NCBI GenBank assembly: GCA_937967645.1
Contig: CALBTT010000228.1
Span: forward strand, 28,499-92,498
Length of the DNA: 64,000 bases
From: an uncultured Zoogloea sp.
GTDB lineage: Bacteria; Pseudomonadota; Gammaproteobacteria; Burkholderiales; Rhodocyclaceae
Direction of reading: 5' to 3'
Every line of letters begins with the position of its first letter. Position 1 is the first letter of the stretch. A program made the translations under genes and the position numbers. Of this stretch, positions 7,511 through 15,904 are shown one piece after another. The notes beneath the pieces were generated by a model. That model made no database searches. It had not been told where the DNA came from and saw only the letters and a program-made list of their open reading frames with translations.

Positions 7511-8098
7511 ATGGCTCACACCCTGCCCGAACTGCCCTACGCCAAGAACGCCCTGGCCCCGCACCTGTCCGAAGAAACCTTCGATTACCACTACGCCAAG
7601 CACCACAACGCCTACGTGGTCAATCTGAACAACCTGATCGCCGGCACCGAATACGAGAACCTGTCCATCGAGGAAACCTTCCTCAAGGCCCCGGCCGGCG
7701 GTATCTACAACAACGCCGCCCAGGTGTGGAACCACACCTTCTTCTGGAGCTGCATGAAGCCGAACGGCGGCGGCGCTCCGACCGGCGCCCTGGCTGACGC
7801 CATCAACGCCAAGTGGGGCTCCTTCGACGAGTTCAAGAAGGCCTTCCAGGCCTCCGCCGTGGGCAACTTCGGCTCCGGCTGGACCTGGCTGGTGAAGAAG
7901 GCCGACGGCACCGTCGACATCGCCAACACCGGCGCCGCCGGCAACCCGCTGAAGACCGGCGAAGGCAAGCCCCTGCTGACCATCGACGTGTGGGAGCACG
8001 CCTACTACATCGACTACCGCAACCTGCGCCCGAAGTTCGTGGAAACCTTCCTGAACAGCCTGGCCAACTGGGACTTCGCGTCCGCCAACTTCGCCTGA
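7511..8098 (+). CDS. sodB: Iron superoxide dismutase (195 aa)
   Basis: Cytoplasmic enzyme that dismutates superoxide to oxygen and hydrogen peroxide. The metal ligands are H27, H75, D159 and H163 (in FDYHYAKHH, VWNHTFFW and DVWEHAYY). Q71 before VWNH is the outer-sphere Gln position of the iron type. The full-length product has no signal peptide. A GGAG sequence precedes the ATG. The promoter carries an IscR-like palindrome, suggesting control by iron-sulfur status. A hairpin follows the stop codon. Confidence 0.97.
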   Translation: MAHTLPELPYAKNALAPHLSEETFDYHYAKHHNAYVVNLNNLIAGTEYENLSIEETFLKAPAGGIYNNAAQVWNHTFFWSCMKPNGGGAPTGALADAINAKWGSFDEFKKAFQASAVGNFGSGWTWLVKKADGTVDIANTGAAGNPLKTGEGKPLLTIDVWEHAYYIDYRNLRPKFVETFLNSLANWDFASANFA

Positions 8099-8156
8099 GC
8101 CCTGCGGCGGCCGATGGACTCCCCGTGATCCCGGCGCAGCCGCAGCAGTCGATCCG

Positions 8157-8198
8157 ACAGCCCTGCTTCGCCCCCCTGGCAGCAGGGCTGTCTGCTTT
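8157..8198 (+). terminator. Probable terminator after sodB
   Basis: A perfect 10-bp stem (ACAGCCCTGC at 8157-8166 with its complement at 8182-8191) is followed by CTGCTTT. The T tract is short, so termination may be partial. Confidence 0.6.
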
Positions 8199-8307
8199 AC
8201 CCCCCGGAATGTCGGGGACAACGTCTCGCCCGCCGGGCATCGAGACCCGCCAGACACCGCCACAGCCGAAACGCCGGCAGGCGTGAAGATCCGACGAGGA
8301 TACCCGC

Positions 8308-9561
8308 ATGAACCCGACGACCATCCAGCTGCTCGGTGCGATCCTGTTCGCCATCGCCATCCTGCACACCTTCGCCACCAAGTTCTTCGAGCGCCTGGCC
8401 CACGCGGGCCCGCGGCACGCCGGCCTATGGCACCTGCTCGGCGAGGTCGAGGTCGTGTTCGGTTTCTGGGCGATGGTGCTGATGATCGCCCTGTTCGCCC
8501 TCGAAGGCTCCGCACCCGCCATCGAGTACATCGAGTCACGCAACTTCACCGAGCCCATGTTCGTATTCGCGATCATGGTGATTGCCGGCACCCGCCCCAT
8601 CCTCAACAGCGCCTCGCAGGTCGTTGCCCTGGTGGCCCGCGCCCTGCCCCTCGGCGGCTCCGCCGGCACCTACCTCACCGTGCTGACCCTGGTGCCCCTG
8701 CTCGGCTCCTTCATCACCGAGCCCGCCGCGATGACCCTCGCCGCCCTCATCCTGCGCGATCAGTTCTTCAGCCGCGGCCTGTCGCCGCGCCTGATGTATG
8801 CCACCCTCGGCGTCCTGTTCGTGAACATCTCGATCGGCGGCACGCTGACGCCTTTTGCTGCGCCGCCGGTGCTCATGGTGGCGGCCAAATGGGAGTGGAA
8901 CACCGCCTTCATGCTGTCCGCCTTCGGCTGGAAAGCCGCGATCGCGGTGCTGGTCAACGCCGCCGGTGCGACCCTGCTGTTCCACCGCGAACTGTCCGCG
9001 CTGGCGACGCAGCGCAGCCAGGGAGCAGGCAGCCCGCTGGCATTGACCGTGGTGCACATCCTGTTCCTGGTCGGTGTCGTCGTCTTTGCCCACCACCCTG
9101 CCCTGTTCCTCGGCCTGTTCCTGTTCTTCCTCGGGGTGGCCCACGCCTATAGCGCGCACCAGGATCGGCTGATCCTGAAGGAAGGCCTGCTGGTGGCCTT
9201 TTTCCTGGCCGGGCTGGTGGTGCTGGGCGGGCAGCAGCAGTGGTGGCTCCAGCCGCTGCTGATGAGCATGAGCAGCAGCGCGGTGTTCGTTGGTGCCACG
9301 GTGCTCACCGCCTTCACCGACAACGCCGCCCTGACCTACCTCGGCTCGCTGGTGGAGGGCCTGTCGGACGACTTCAAGTACGCCCTGGTGGCGGGGGCCG
9401 TCACCGGCGGCGGCCTGACCATCATCGCCAACGCCCCCAACCCCGCGGGCGTCTCCATCCTCAAGGGCAGCTTCGCCGACGAGTCGGTCAATCCGGGCGG
9501 TCTTCTTCTGGCCGCCCTCGCCCCCACCCTGGTGGCGGCCGCGGCCTTCGCGCTGCTGTAG
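8308..9561 (+). CDS. Putative Na+/H+ antiporter (Na_H_antiport_3-type, 417 aa)
   Basis: A polytopic inner-membrane protein with about eleven hydrophobic segments. It contains TRPILNSASQ, LLGSFITEPAAMTLAA and, near the C terminus, FTDNAALTYLGSLVEG and NAPNPAGVSIL. These resemble the putative Na+/H+ antiporter family distinct from NhaA/B/D. Charged or amide residues inside the helices (E, D, N) fit ion exchange. The ATG at 8308 has GACGAGGA upstream. It stands alone between sodB and a small hydrolase gene. The ion specificity is not shown by the sequence. Confidence 0.75.
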   Translation: MNPTTIQLLGAILFAIAILHTFATKFFERLAHAGPRHAGLWHLLGEVEVVFGFWAMVLMIALFALEGSAPAIEYIESRNFTEPMFVFAIMVIAGTRPILNSASQVVALVARALPLGGSAGTYLTVLTLVPLLGSFITEPAAMTLAALILRDQFFSRGLSPRLMYATLGVLFVNISIGGTLTPFAAPPVLMVAAKWEWNTAFMLSAFGWKAAIAVLVNAAGATLLFHRELSALATQRSQGAGSPLALTVVHILFLVGVVVFAHHPALFLGLFLFFLGVAHAYSAHQDRLILKEGLLVAFFLAGLVVLGGQQQWWLQPLLMSMSSSAVFVGATVLTAFTDNAALTYLGSLVEGLSDDFKYALVAGAVTGGGLTIIANAPNPAGVSILKGSFADESVNPGGLLLAALAPTLVAAAAFALL

Positions 9562-9681
9562 GTGGGATCTTTCCCTTCGCACGGATAAGCTTAGGCCGAT
9601 TAAATGGTTCGTCCGCCCTGAGGAGAGGGCTAGACTCCGGGGCATGCGACCCCTCTCGTCGCGGTGATCCGGAGACCCAGC
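9562..9681 (+). promoter_or_regulatory. Intergenic region with weak hairpin and -10-like TAGACT
   Basis: GCCCT and AGGGC form a short hairpin near 9618-9633, and TAGACT follows at about 9630. The region probably holds the end of the antiporter transcript and the promoter of the hydrolase gene, but no element is convincing by itself. Confidence 0.3.
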
Positions 9682-10290
9682 TTGCGCTACACCACCCTCA
9701 TCGTTCCCGGCTTTCATGGCAGCGGCCCGACCCACTGGCAGAGCTGGATGCAGGACCGCGTGCCCCAGGCCCGACGGGTGGATGGCATCGACTGGGAACG
9801 CCCGGTGCTCGCCGACTGGGCGGCCGCGGTGAGCCGCAGCATCGACGCGGCGCCCGGCCCGGTGCTGGTGGTGGCCCACAGCTTCGGTTGCCTGGCATCG
9901 GTGTGCGCCACCGCCCGGCGTGCCCAGCGCGTAGCCGGGCTGATGCTGGTCGCCCCGGCCGACCCTGAGCGCTTCGCGCCAGCAGGTCTGCGCGAGGAGG
10001 ACCAAGACAGCATCTCCCACGCCATTCCGGACCGCCCCCTGGGCATCCCCAGCCTGGTCGTGACCAGCACCAACGATCCCTGGGTGCGCCTCTCCTCTGC
10101 CGCCTACTGGGCCGACAAATGGGGCGGTTTTCTGGTGAATGTAGGCGCCGCCGGCCACATCAACGTGGATTCAGGCCACGGCCCCTGGCCCCGGGGCCTC
10201 GAATTGCTCGACGCCCTGCGGGCCACCTGCGACGGACTGCCCCTGGGCCACATCGACGCACGTCCCGGACCCCGCGTCGCCACCTGCTGA
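9682..10290 (+). CDS. RBBP9/YdeN-type serine hydrolase (about 202 aa)
   Basis: A small cytoplasmic alpha/beta hydrolase. The N terminus has the family signature IVPGFHGSGPTHWQSWMQ; the nucleophile elbow is AHSFGC, the acid lies in TSTNDPW, and the catalytic His is in GAAGHIN. These match the RBBP9/YdeN family of serine hydrolases of unknown natural substrate. The TTG at 9682 is the likely start because GGAGA lies 6 bases before it; a GTG at 9664 would add six residues and lacks a site. It converges on cysB. Confidence 0.82.
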   Translation: MRYTTLIVPGFHGSGPTHWQSWMQDRVPQARRVDGIDWERPVLADWAAAVSRSIDAAPGPVLVVAHSFGCLASVCATARRAQRVAGLMLVAPADPERFAPAGLREEDQDSISHAIPDRPLGIPSLVVTSTNDPWVRLSSAAYWADKWGGFLVNVGAAGHINVDSGHGPWPRGLELLDALRATCDGLPLGHIDARPGPRVATC

Positions 10291-10303
10291 CCCCGAAAAT
10301 GGC

Positions 10304-10342
10304 GCGAGGCCTGGACGGCAAACATGCCGGTCCGGGCCTCGC
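10304..10342. terminator. Long hairpin between hydrolase gene and cysB
   Basis: GCGAGGCC (10304-10311) pairs with GGCCTCGC (10335-10342), with further pairing inside. The minus-strand side is followed by GCGCCATTTTCGG, so it may end the cys operon and, less strongly, the hydrolase transcript. Confidence 0.5.
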
Positions 10343-10364
10343 GAAATGGGGTGCGCCCCGTCCC

Positions 10365-11312
10365 TCAGAACTCGGGGCCGTAGCCTTCCTTCTCTGGCCG
10401 CAGCGCGGCACGCACCACGGTTTCGCTCAGGGACTCCGAGCACAGCTCGATGAAGCGGTAGGCGAAGCCCCGCAGGAAGTGCCCGCGGCGCACGGCGATG
10501 CGGGTGATGTTCTCCTCGAACAGATGGCTGCTCGGCAGCATGTTCAGGCCCTTGTCGCGGGCCGGGTCGTAGGCCATCGAGGCCACGATGCCGATGCCCA
10601 GGCCCAGCTCCACATACGCCTTGATCACGTCCGCATCGAGGGCCGACATCACCACATCGGGTGTCAGGCCGGCCTTGGCGAAGGTCTCGTCGATCTTCGC
10701 CCGACCGGTGAAGCCCTCGTGGTAAGTGATCACCGGGTGCTCGGCAATCGCCTCGAGGGTCAGCGGCTCGACCGATTCCAGCGGATGGCCCACCGGCACG
10801 ATCACCGAATGGTGCCAAGCGTAATACGGGAAGGACACGAAGTCCGGCACCCCGGCCAGGGACTCGGTGGCGATGCCGATGTCGGCACGGCCGTCCTGGA
10901 GCATGGTCACGATCTCCGTCGGGCTCGCCTGATGCAGCACCAGGTGCACCTTCGGGAAGGCCTGCTTGAACTGGGTGACCACCCGCGGCAATGCATAGCG
11001 TGCCTGGGTGTGGGTGGTCACCACGGTGAGCTGGCCATGGTCCTTGTTGCTGAACTGCTCGGCGATGCTCTTGATGTTACGGGCATCCATGAGCATGCGG
11101 TCCACGATGTGGACCAACTCCTGGCCCGGCTCGGTGAGGCCGAGCAGGCGCTTGCCCTTGCGGATGAAGAGCTCGAGCCCGAGCTCGTCCTCCAGATCCT
11201 TGATGTGCTTGGACACCCCCGACTGGGAGGTGAACAAGGCATTCGCCACCTCGGTCAGGTTGAAATTGCGGCGCACCGTCTCGTGGATGATGCGCAGTTG
11301 CTGAAAATTCAT
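10365..11312 (-). CDS. cysB: CysB, LysR-type regulator of sulfur assimilation (315 aa)
   Basis: Transcription factor that activates cysteine biosynthesis genes when N- or O-acetylserine is present. The N-terminal winged helix-turn-helix spans about residues 1-60 (MNFQQLRIIHETVRRNFNLT and SQSGVSKHIKDLE). The inducer domain has TTHTQARYALP and TYHEGFTGRAKID, both typical of CysB/Cbl. It is the last gene of the sulfate operon, its ATG overlapping the cysA stop by one base (TGATG), so it is probably produced with the transporter it regulates. Cbl is a less likely alternative. Confidence 0.93.
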   Translation of the reverse strand: MNFQQLRIIHETVRRNFNLTEVANALFTSQSGVSKHIKDLEDELGLELFIRKGKRLLGLTEPGQELVHIVDRMLMDARNIKSIAEQFSNKDHGQLTVVTTHTQARYALPRVVTQFKQAFPKVHLVLHQASPTEIVTMLQDGRADIGIATESLAGVPDFVSFPYYAWHHSVIVPVGHPLESVEPLTLEAIAEHPVITYHEGFTGRAKIDETFAKAGLTPDVVMSALDADVIKAYVELGLGIGIVASMAYDPARDKGLNMLPSSHLFEENITRIAVRRGHFLRGFAYRFIELCSESLSETVVRAALRPEKEGYGPEF

Positions 11313-12421
11313 CAGATCACCCAGTTTGGCGCCTGGCTGGCGCCACTTGCTGCAGCATTACGTTCGAAAACTCGGAGACGGGAGGGTACCAGACGCACGG
11401 CCTGACCTTCCTCCAGACCGAGGCGGGCCACCTCGTCGCGGGTGATCTCCACCTCGAAGACCTGGCCCGTGGACCCGTTCAGGCCATCCAGCTCGACCCG
11501 GGCGGTCACCCCGAAGGCCAGGATGCGGCTGATCTTTGCCGCCACTCCGCCGGCCTCGCTGCCATCCACCACGATGTCGATCTCGTGCGGACGGGCGAAG
11601 GCGAACACTTCGGAGCCATGGGCCAGATCCACCTTGCCCGGCGCCAGCCGGTCATCCCCCACATGCACCGCCTCACCTTCGACCCGGCCATGGAAGAGGT
11701 TCACCGAACCCAGGAAGCCGTACACGAAGGGCGATGCCGGATGGCGATAGACCTCCTCCGGCGTGCCCACCTGCTCGACCTTGCCGTGATCCATCAGCAC
11801 CACCCGGTCGGCCACCTCCAGCGCCTCTTCCTGGTCATGGGTGACGAAGATGGAGGTGATGTGCAGTTCGTCATGCAGGCGGCGCAGCCAGCGGCGCAGC
11901 TCCTTGCGCACCTTGGCGTCCAGGGCGCCGAAGGGCTCGTCGAGCAGCAGCACCCGCGGCTCCACCGCCAGGGCGCGGGCCAGCGCAATCCGCTGGCGCT
12001 GGCCGCCGGACAACTGGCTCGGGAAACGGTCTGCCACCCAGTCCAGCTGGACCAGCTTGAGCAGCTCCAGCACCTTGGCCTTGATTGCCTTTTCCGAGGG
12101 GCGCGTGGCGCGAGGCTTCATGCGCATGCCGAAGGCCACGTTGTCGAAGACGGTCATGTGGCGGAACAGGGCATAGTGCTGGAACACGAAGCCCACCTGG
12201 CGCTCGCGTACGTGGGTGTCCGACGCGTCCTGGCCCTCCAGCAGCACCTGGCCGCTGTCGGCCGACTCCAGGCCCGCGATGATGCGCAGCAGGGTGGTCT
12301 TGCCGCAACCGGAGGGGCCGAGCAGGGCCACCAGCTCGCCGGTGGGGAAATCGAGGGAGACGTCCTGCAGCGCCGTGAAGCTGCCGAACTGCTTGCGGAT
12401 GTTCTTGACCTGGATGCTCAT
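11312..12421 (-). CDS. cysA: Sulfate/thiosulfate ABC transporter ATP-binding protein (369 aa)
   Basis: Powers the CysTWA importer from the cytoplasmic side. Walker A GPSGCGKT is at residues 35-42, the signature LSGGQRQRIALARAL near 136-150 and Walker B LLLDEPFGALD just after. A C-terminal TOBE-like domain (about 240-355) completes the CysA-type length. It starts one base after the cysW stop and overlaps cysB by one base. Confidence 0.96.
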   Translation of the reverse strand: MSIQVKNIRKQFGSFTALQDVSLDFPTGELVALLGPSGCGKTTLLRIIAGLESADSGQVLLEGQDASDTHVRERQVGFVFQHYALFRHMTVFDNVAFGMRMKPRATRPSEKAIKAKVLELLKLVQLDWVADRFPSQLSGGQRQRIALARALAVEPRVLLLDEPFGALDAKVRKELRRWLRRLHDELHITSIFVTHDQEEALEVADRVVLMDHGKVEQVGTPEEVYRHPASPFVYGFLGSVNLFHGRVEGEAVHVGDDRLAPGKVDLAHGSEVFAFARPHEIDIVVDGSEAGGVAAKISRILAFGVTARVELDGLNGSTGQVFEVEITRDEVARLGLEEGQAVRLVPSRLRVFERNAAASGASQAPNWVI

Positions 12422-12422
12422 G

Positions 12423-13319
12423 TTATTCGTCCTCGTTGCTACGGCTCGATTTGCCGGCCTGGCGCTCGACCCATCCCTTGATGACCAGGGTCACCAGGGC
12501 CAGGAACGCCAGCAGGGAGGCCACCGCAAAGGCGGCAGCAAACTGGTATTCGTTGTAGAGAATCTCGACGTGCAGTGGCATGGTGTTGGTCAAGCCACGG
12601 ATGTGCCCGGAGACCACGCTGACCGCGCCGAACTCGCCCATCGCCCGCGCGTTGCACAGGATCACGCCGTACAGCAGGCCCCACTTCACGTTCGGCAGGG
12701 TCACGTGCCAGAAGGTCTGCCAGCCCCGCGCGCCCAGCACGACGGCCGCTTCCTCCTCCTCCTTGCCCTGGGCCTCCATCAAGGGGATCAGCTCCCGCGC
12801 CACGAACGGGAAGGTCACGAAGACGGTCGCCAGCACGATGCCCGGCACGGCGAAGATGACCTTCACGTCATGCTCGGACAGCCACGGGCCGAACCAGCCC
12901 TGAGCCCCAAAGACCAGCACGTAGATCAGACCCGACACCACCGGCGACACCGAGAACGGCAGATCGATCAGGGTGACCAGGAAGTGCTTGCCCCGGAAGT
13001 CGAACTTGGTGATCGCCCAGGCTGCCGACACCCCGAACACCAGGTTCAGCGGCACCGCGATGGCGGCTGCAGTGAGGGTCAACCGCACCGCAGCCAGCGC
13101 ATCCGGCTCCAGCAGGGCATTGATGTAGGTATCCCAGCCCTTGCGGAAGGCCTCCACGAACACCGCCACCAGCGGCAACAGCAGAAAGAAGGCGAAGAAG
13201 CTCAGGGCGATGGCGATCAGCGTCCATTTGACCCAGGTCGGCTCGCGGGTCGCGGCCTTCGATTCGAAGCGGGCGGACTGGTCGCCCGCCCCATGCAGTA
13301 CTGCAGCGGCGCCGGCCAT
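12423..13319 (-). CDS. cysW: Sulfate ABC transporter permease CysW (298 aa)
   Basis: Inner-membrane permease of the sulfate/thiosulfate importer. It has about six hydrophobic segments, and the EAQGKEEEEAAVVLGARGWQ region is the EAA loop that contacts CysA. The first 25 residues are poorly conserved, so an internal start is possible. Its ATG overlaps the cysT stop by one base, and cysA follows at once. Confidence 0.94.
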   Translation of the reverse strand: MAGAAAVLHGAGDQSARFESKAATREPTWVKWTLIAIALSFFAFFLLLPLVAVFVEAFRKGWDTYINALLEPDALAAVRLTLTAAAIAVPLNLVFGVSAAWAITKFDFRGKHFLVTLIDLPFSVSPVVSGLIYVLVFGAQGWFGPWLSEHDVKVIFAVPGIVLATVFVTFPFVARELIPLMEAQGKEEEEAAVVLGARGWQTFWHVTLPNVKWGLLYGVILCNARAMGEFGAVSVVSGHIRGLTNTMPLHVEILYNEYQFAAAFAVASLLAFLALVTLVIKGWVERQAGKSSRSNEDE

Positions 13320-14158
13320 CAGCGGGCCCTCCCGGTACGTTTGGCTGTCCAGGCCTGAAGGCCATTGATGATCAGCAGCAGGATGAAGGAGAAGATCAGC
13401 ATGACCACGGCCACCGCGGTGGCACCCGCATAGTCGTACTGCTCGAGTTTGGTGATGATCATCAGCGGAGTGATTTCCGACACCATCGGGATATTGCCGG
13501 CGATGAAGATCACCGAACCGTACTCACCCACGGCGCGGGCGAAGGCCAGCGCAAAGCCGGTCAGCAGGGCCGGGAAAAGGGTCGGAAAGACCACATGCTG
13601 AAAGGCCTGCCAGCGGCTGGCACCCAGGCTGACCGCGGCCTCCTCGTATTCGGTGTCCAGGTCCTCGAGGATCGGCTGGACGGTCCGCACCACGAAGGGA
13701 AGGCCGATGAAGACCAGCGCCACCAGCACCCCCAGCGGCGTGAAGGCCACCTTGATGCCCAGGGGCTCAAGCACGCTGCCGACCCAGCCGTTCTTGGCGT
13801 AAAGAGCGGTCAGCGCGATGCCGGCCACCGCCGTGGGCAGGGCGAAAGGCAGATCGACCAGGGCATCGACCAGGCGCTTCCCAGGAAAGGAGTAGCGCAC
13901 CAGCACCCAGGCCAGCAGCAACCCGAACACCGCATTGATGGCCGCGGCGATCAACGACGCTCCGAAGGACAAGCGGTACGAGGCCAGCACCCGCGGCGAG
14001 GTTGCAGCATCCCAGAAGTGCTCGAAGCCCAGCGAGCCTGCCTTGAAGAACACCGCCGCCAGCGGGATCAGCACGATCAGCGACAGGTAGCCCAGGGTAT
14101 AGCCCAGGCTCAGCCCGAAGCCGGGCAGCACCCGGAAGGAAGTGGACGACGCAGCCAT
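13319..14158 (-). CDS. cysT: Sulfate ABC transporter permease CysT/CysU (279 aa)
   Basis: The second membrane subunit of the sulfate/thiosulfate importer. The N-terminal PGFGLSLGYTLGYLSLIVLI and the EAA loop around LDTEYEEAAVSLGASRWQAF are typical of CysT. It has six predicted membrane segments. It starts where the cysP stop codon ends and overlaps cysW by one base, so the whole cassette is translationally coupled. Confidence 0.95.
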   Translation of the reverse strand: MAASSTSFRVLPGFGLSLGYTLGYLSLIVLIPLAAVFFKAGSLGFEHFWDAATSPRVLASYRLSFGASLIAAAINAVFGLLLAWVLVRYSFPGKRLVDALVDLPFALPTAVAGIALTALYAKNGWVGSVLEPLGIKVAFTPLGVLVALVFIGLPFVVRTVQPILEDLDTEYEEAAVSLGASRWQAFQHVVFPTLFPALLTGFALAFARAVGEYGSVIFIAGNIPMVSEITPLMIITKLEQYDYAGATAVAVVMLIFSFILLLIINGLQAWTAKRTGRAR

Positions 14159-15171
14159 CAGCGCTTCACCACGATCTGGTCATACACGCCGCCATCGACG
14201 AAGTGGGTCTTCTGCACCGCATCCCAGCCACCCAGCTTCTCTTCCACCGTGAAGGTCTTCACCGCCGGGAAGCGGCTGGCGTACTTTTTCAGGACCGCCG
14301 GATCACGCGGGCGGAAATGGTGCTTGGCGATGATCTCCTGGCCTTCCGGCGCGAACAGGAAGTTCAGGTAGGCCTCGGCGGCCTTGCGGGTGCCGCGCTT
14401 GTCGACCACCTTGTTCACCACTGCCACCGGGGCGGCAGCCTCGATGGACAGGGACGGGTACACCACGTCGAACTTGTCGCCGCCCACCTCCTGGTCGATC
14501 AGGGTGGCCTCGTTCTCGAAGGTGATCAGCACGTCGCCGATGTCCCGTTGCGTGAAGGTGGTGGTTGCGCCACGGCCGCCGCCGTCCAGCACCGGCACGT
14601 TGGCGAACAGCTTGCTGACGAAATCCCGGGCCCCGGCTTCGCTGCCGGTCTTCTGCAGGGCATAGCCCCAGGCCGCGAGGTAGGTGTAGCGGCCGTTGCC
14701 GGACGTCTTGGGATTGGGCACGATCACCTGCAGGCCGGCGCGGGTCAGGTCGGACCAGTCTTTGATGCCCTTGGGGTTGCCCTTGCGGACGAGGAAGATG
14801 GTGGTGGTGGTGTAAGGTGCGGCCTCATGGGGAAAGGCCTTGCGCCAGGTCGGCGAGACCAGCCCGTTCTTGACCAGGGCCTCGATGTCCGGCGCCTGGT
14901 TCATGGTCACCACGTCCGCCTCCAGGCCGGCCACCACGGACTGGACCTGCTTGCTGGAGCCGCCATGGGATTGATTGACGGTGAGCTTGTCCCCGCCGGC
15001 CTTCTGCCACTTGGCGATGAAGGCCGGGTTCACATCCTTGTACAGCTCCCGCGACACATCGTAGGAGACGTTCAGGAGGGTGGTATTGGCCTGGGCCGGC
15101 GCCGAGACCAGTGCGGCAAGACCGAGGAGTGCAGCGGCCAGAGGACGCAGAACGATGCGGGTCGGGGACAT
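14158..15171 (-). CDS. sbp: Periplasmic sulfate-binding protein (337 aa)
   Basis: Captures sulfate (or thiosulfate) in the periplasm for CysTWA. A signal peptide covers residues 1-28 and ends APAQA. The mature protein starts with LLNVSYDVSRELYKD and carries SHGGSSKQ, PNPKTSGNGR and HHFRPR, which are typical of Sbp/CysP. The ATG at 15171 was chosen because AAGGAG precedes it and it yields a clean signal peptide. It is the first gene of the operon. Sbp and CysP cannot be told apart with confidence by eye. Confidence 0.94.
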   Translation of the reverse strand: MSPTRIVLRPLAAALLGLAALVSAPAQANTTLLNVSYDVSRELYKDVNPAFIAKWQKAGGDKLTVNQSHGGSSKQVQSVVAGLEADVVTMNQAPDIEALVKNGLVSPTWRKAFPHEAAPYTTTTIFLVRKGNPKGIKDWSDLTRAGLQVIVPNPKTSGNGRYTYLAAWGYALQKTGSEAGARDFVSKLFANVPVLDGGGRGATTTFTQRDIGDVLITFENEATLIDQEVGGDKFDVVYPSLSIEAAAPVAVVNKVVDKRGTRKAAEAYLNFLFAPEGQEIIAKHHFRPRDPAVLKKYASRFPAVKTFTVEEKLGGWDAVQKTHFVDGGVYDQIVVKR

Positions 15172-15345
15172 GGAGCTTCTCCTTGTTTTCGAATAGGCCC
15201 CGAGTCTAGGGAGTAGCCGCAACGCACCAAACCAATAAAAACGGCTTTACATATTCCTCAAAAGAAAAAGGATCAAACCCGATCCTTTTAAATGGTTATA
15301 AATGATGGGCTCTGCCTCCCGTCAGCCCTTCAAAAGGAGTGCCTC
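15172..15345. promoter_or_regulatory. Divergent promoter region of the sulfate operon and a lipoprotein gene
   Basis: The region is much more AT-rich than its surroundings (15228-15305), as expected for CysB-controlled promoters. A 9-bp perfect stem, AAAAGGATC at 15266-15274 and GATCCTTTT at 15281-15289 with loop AAACCC, sits in it. On the minus strand the stem is followed by TCTTTTGAGG, giving it a terminator look inside the possible leader of the sulfate operon. A TTATAA hexamer at about 15296 could serve the rightward gene. Confidence 0.5.
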
Positions 15346-15879
15346 ATGAAAGTCTTCAACCCGGCCTCGTCACTCGCCGCCCTGTGCCTGGGCCTCGCCG
15401 CGTGCACGAACCTTCCGCTCGCAGGCGACCCGGCCACGATCCGCAGCGTGGCGGAAGCCCGGCGCATCCTGGGCGAGCCGGCGCTACGCTGGGCAAAGCC
15501 GGACGGGGGGGAGCAGCTCGCCTTCCCCCAGGGCCCGATGGGCTACCGGACCTGGATGGTGCACACCGACGCCGACGGGCGCGTGTTGTCCATGGAGAAC
15601 GTGATGAGCCAGGCGCACTTCACGCGCATCCAGCCGGGCATGAGCCAGGACGAGGTGCTGCGCATCCTGGGGCCGTCCTATCCGGGCTGGACGGTGTATT
15701 ACAAGGCGCGGGACGAGCTGGTGTGGGAGTGGCGCTACTGCGATGTGTGGGCCGAGCCGGCGCGGTTCAACGTGCTGTTCGACGGCCGCAGCGCCACCGT
15801 GCGCAGCACCGCCCGCCAGCCCGAGCGGCTTTCACAGCCCTGGGGCCGGGGCGACCGGCGGGACTGGTGCAGCCCCTGA
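15346..15879 (+). CDS. BamE/SmpA-like outer-membrane lipoprotein (177 aa)
   Basis: A lipoprotein signal ends with the lipobox LAAC (Cys20), and Thr at +2 favours the outer membrane. Two similar halves follow: the second, QPGMSQDEVLRILGPSY then W and Y-rich strands, resembles the SmpA/OmlA (BamE) repeat fold. BamE supports the beta-barrel assembly machine. This protein is longer than BamE and is probably a paralogue of unknown partner. AAAAGGAG lies before the ATG. It converges on the CorC-like gene. Confidence 0.7.
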   Translation: MKVFNPASSLAALCLGLAACTNLPLAGDPATIRSVAEARRILGEPALRWAKPDGGEQLAFPQGPMGYRTWMVHTDADGRVLSMENVMSQAHFTRIQPGMSQDEVLRILGPSYPGWTVYYKARDELVWEWRYCDVWAEPARFNVLFDGRSATVRSTARQPERLSQPWGRGDRRDWCSP

Positions 15880-15904
15880 GCCGCGACAGGCGGTAGGTGC
15901 CGGG

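Noticed and set aside
8536..10158. Minus-strand frame of 540 codons across the antiporter and hydrolase genes.
   Set aside because: Crosses two well-supported genes and a gap; composition is that of a shadow frame.
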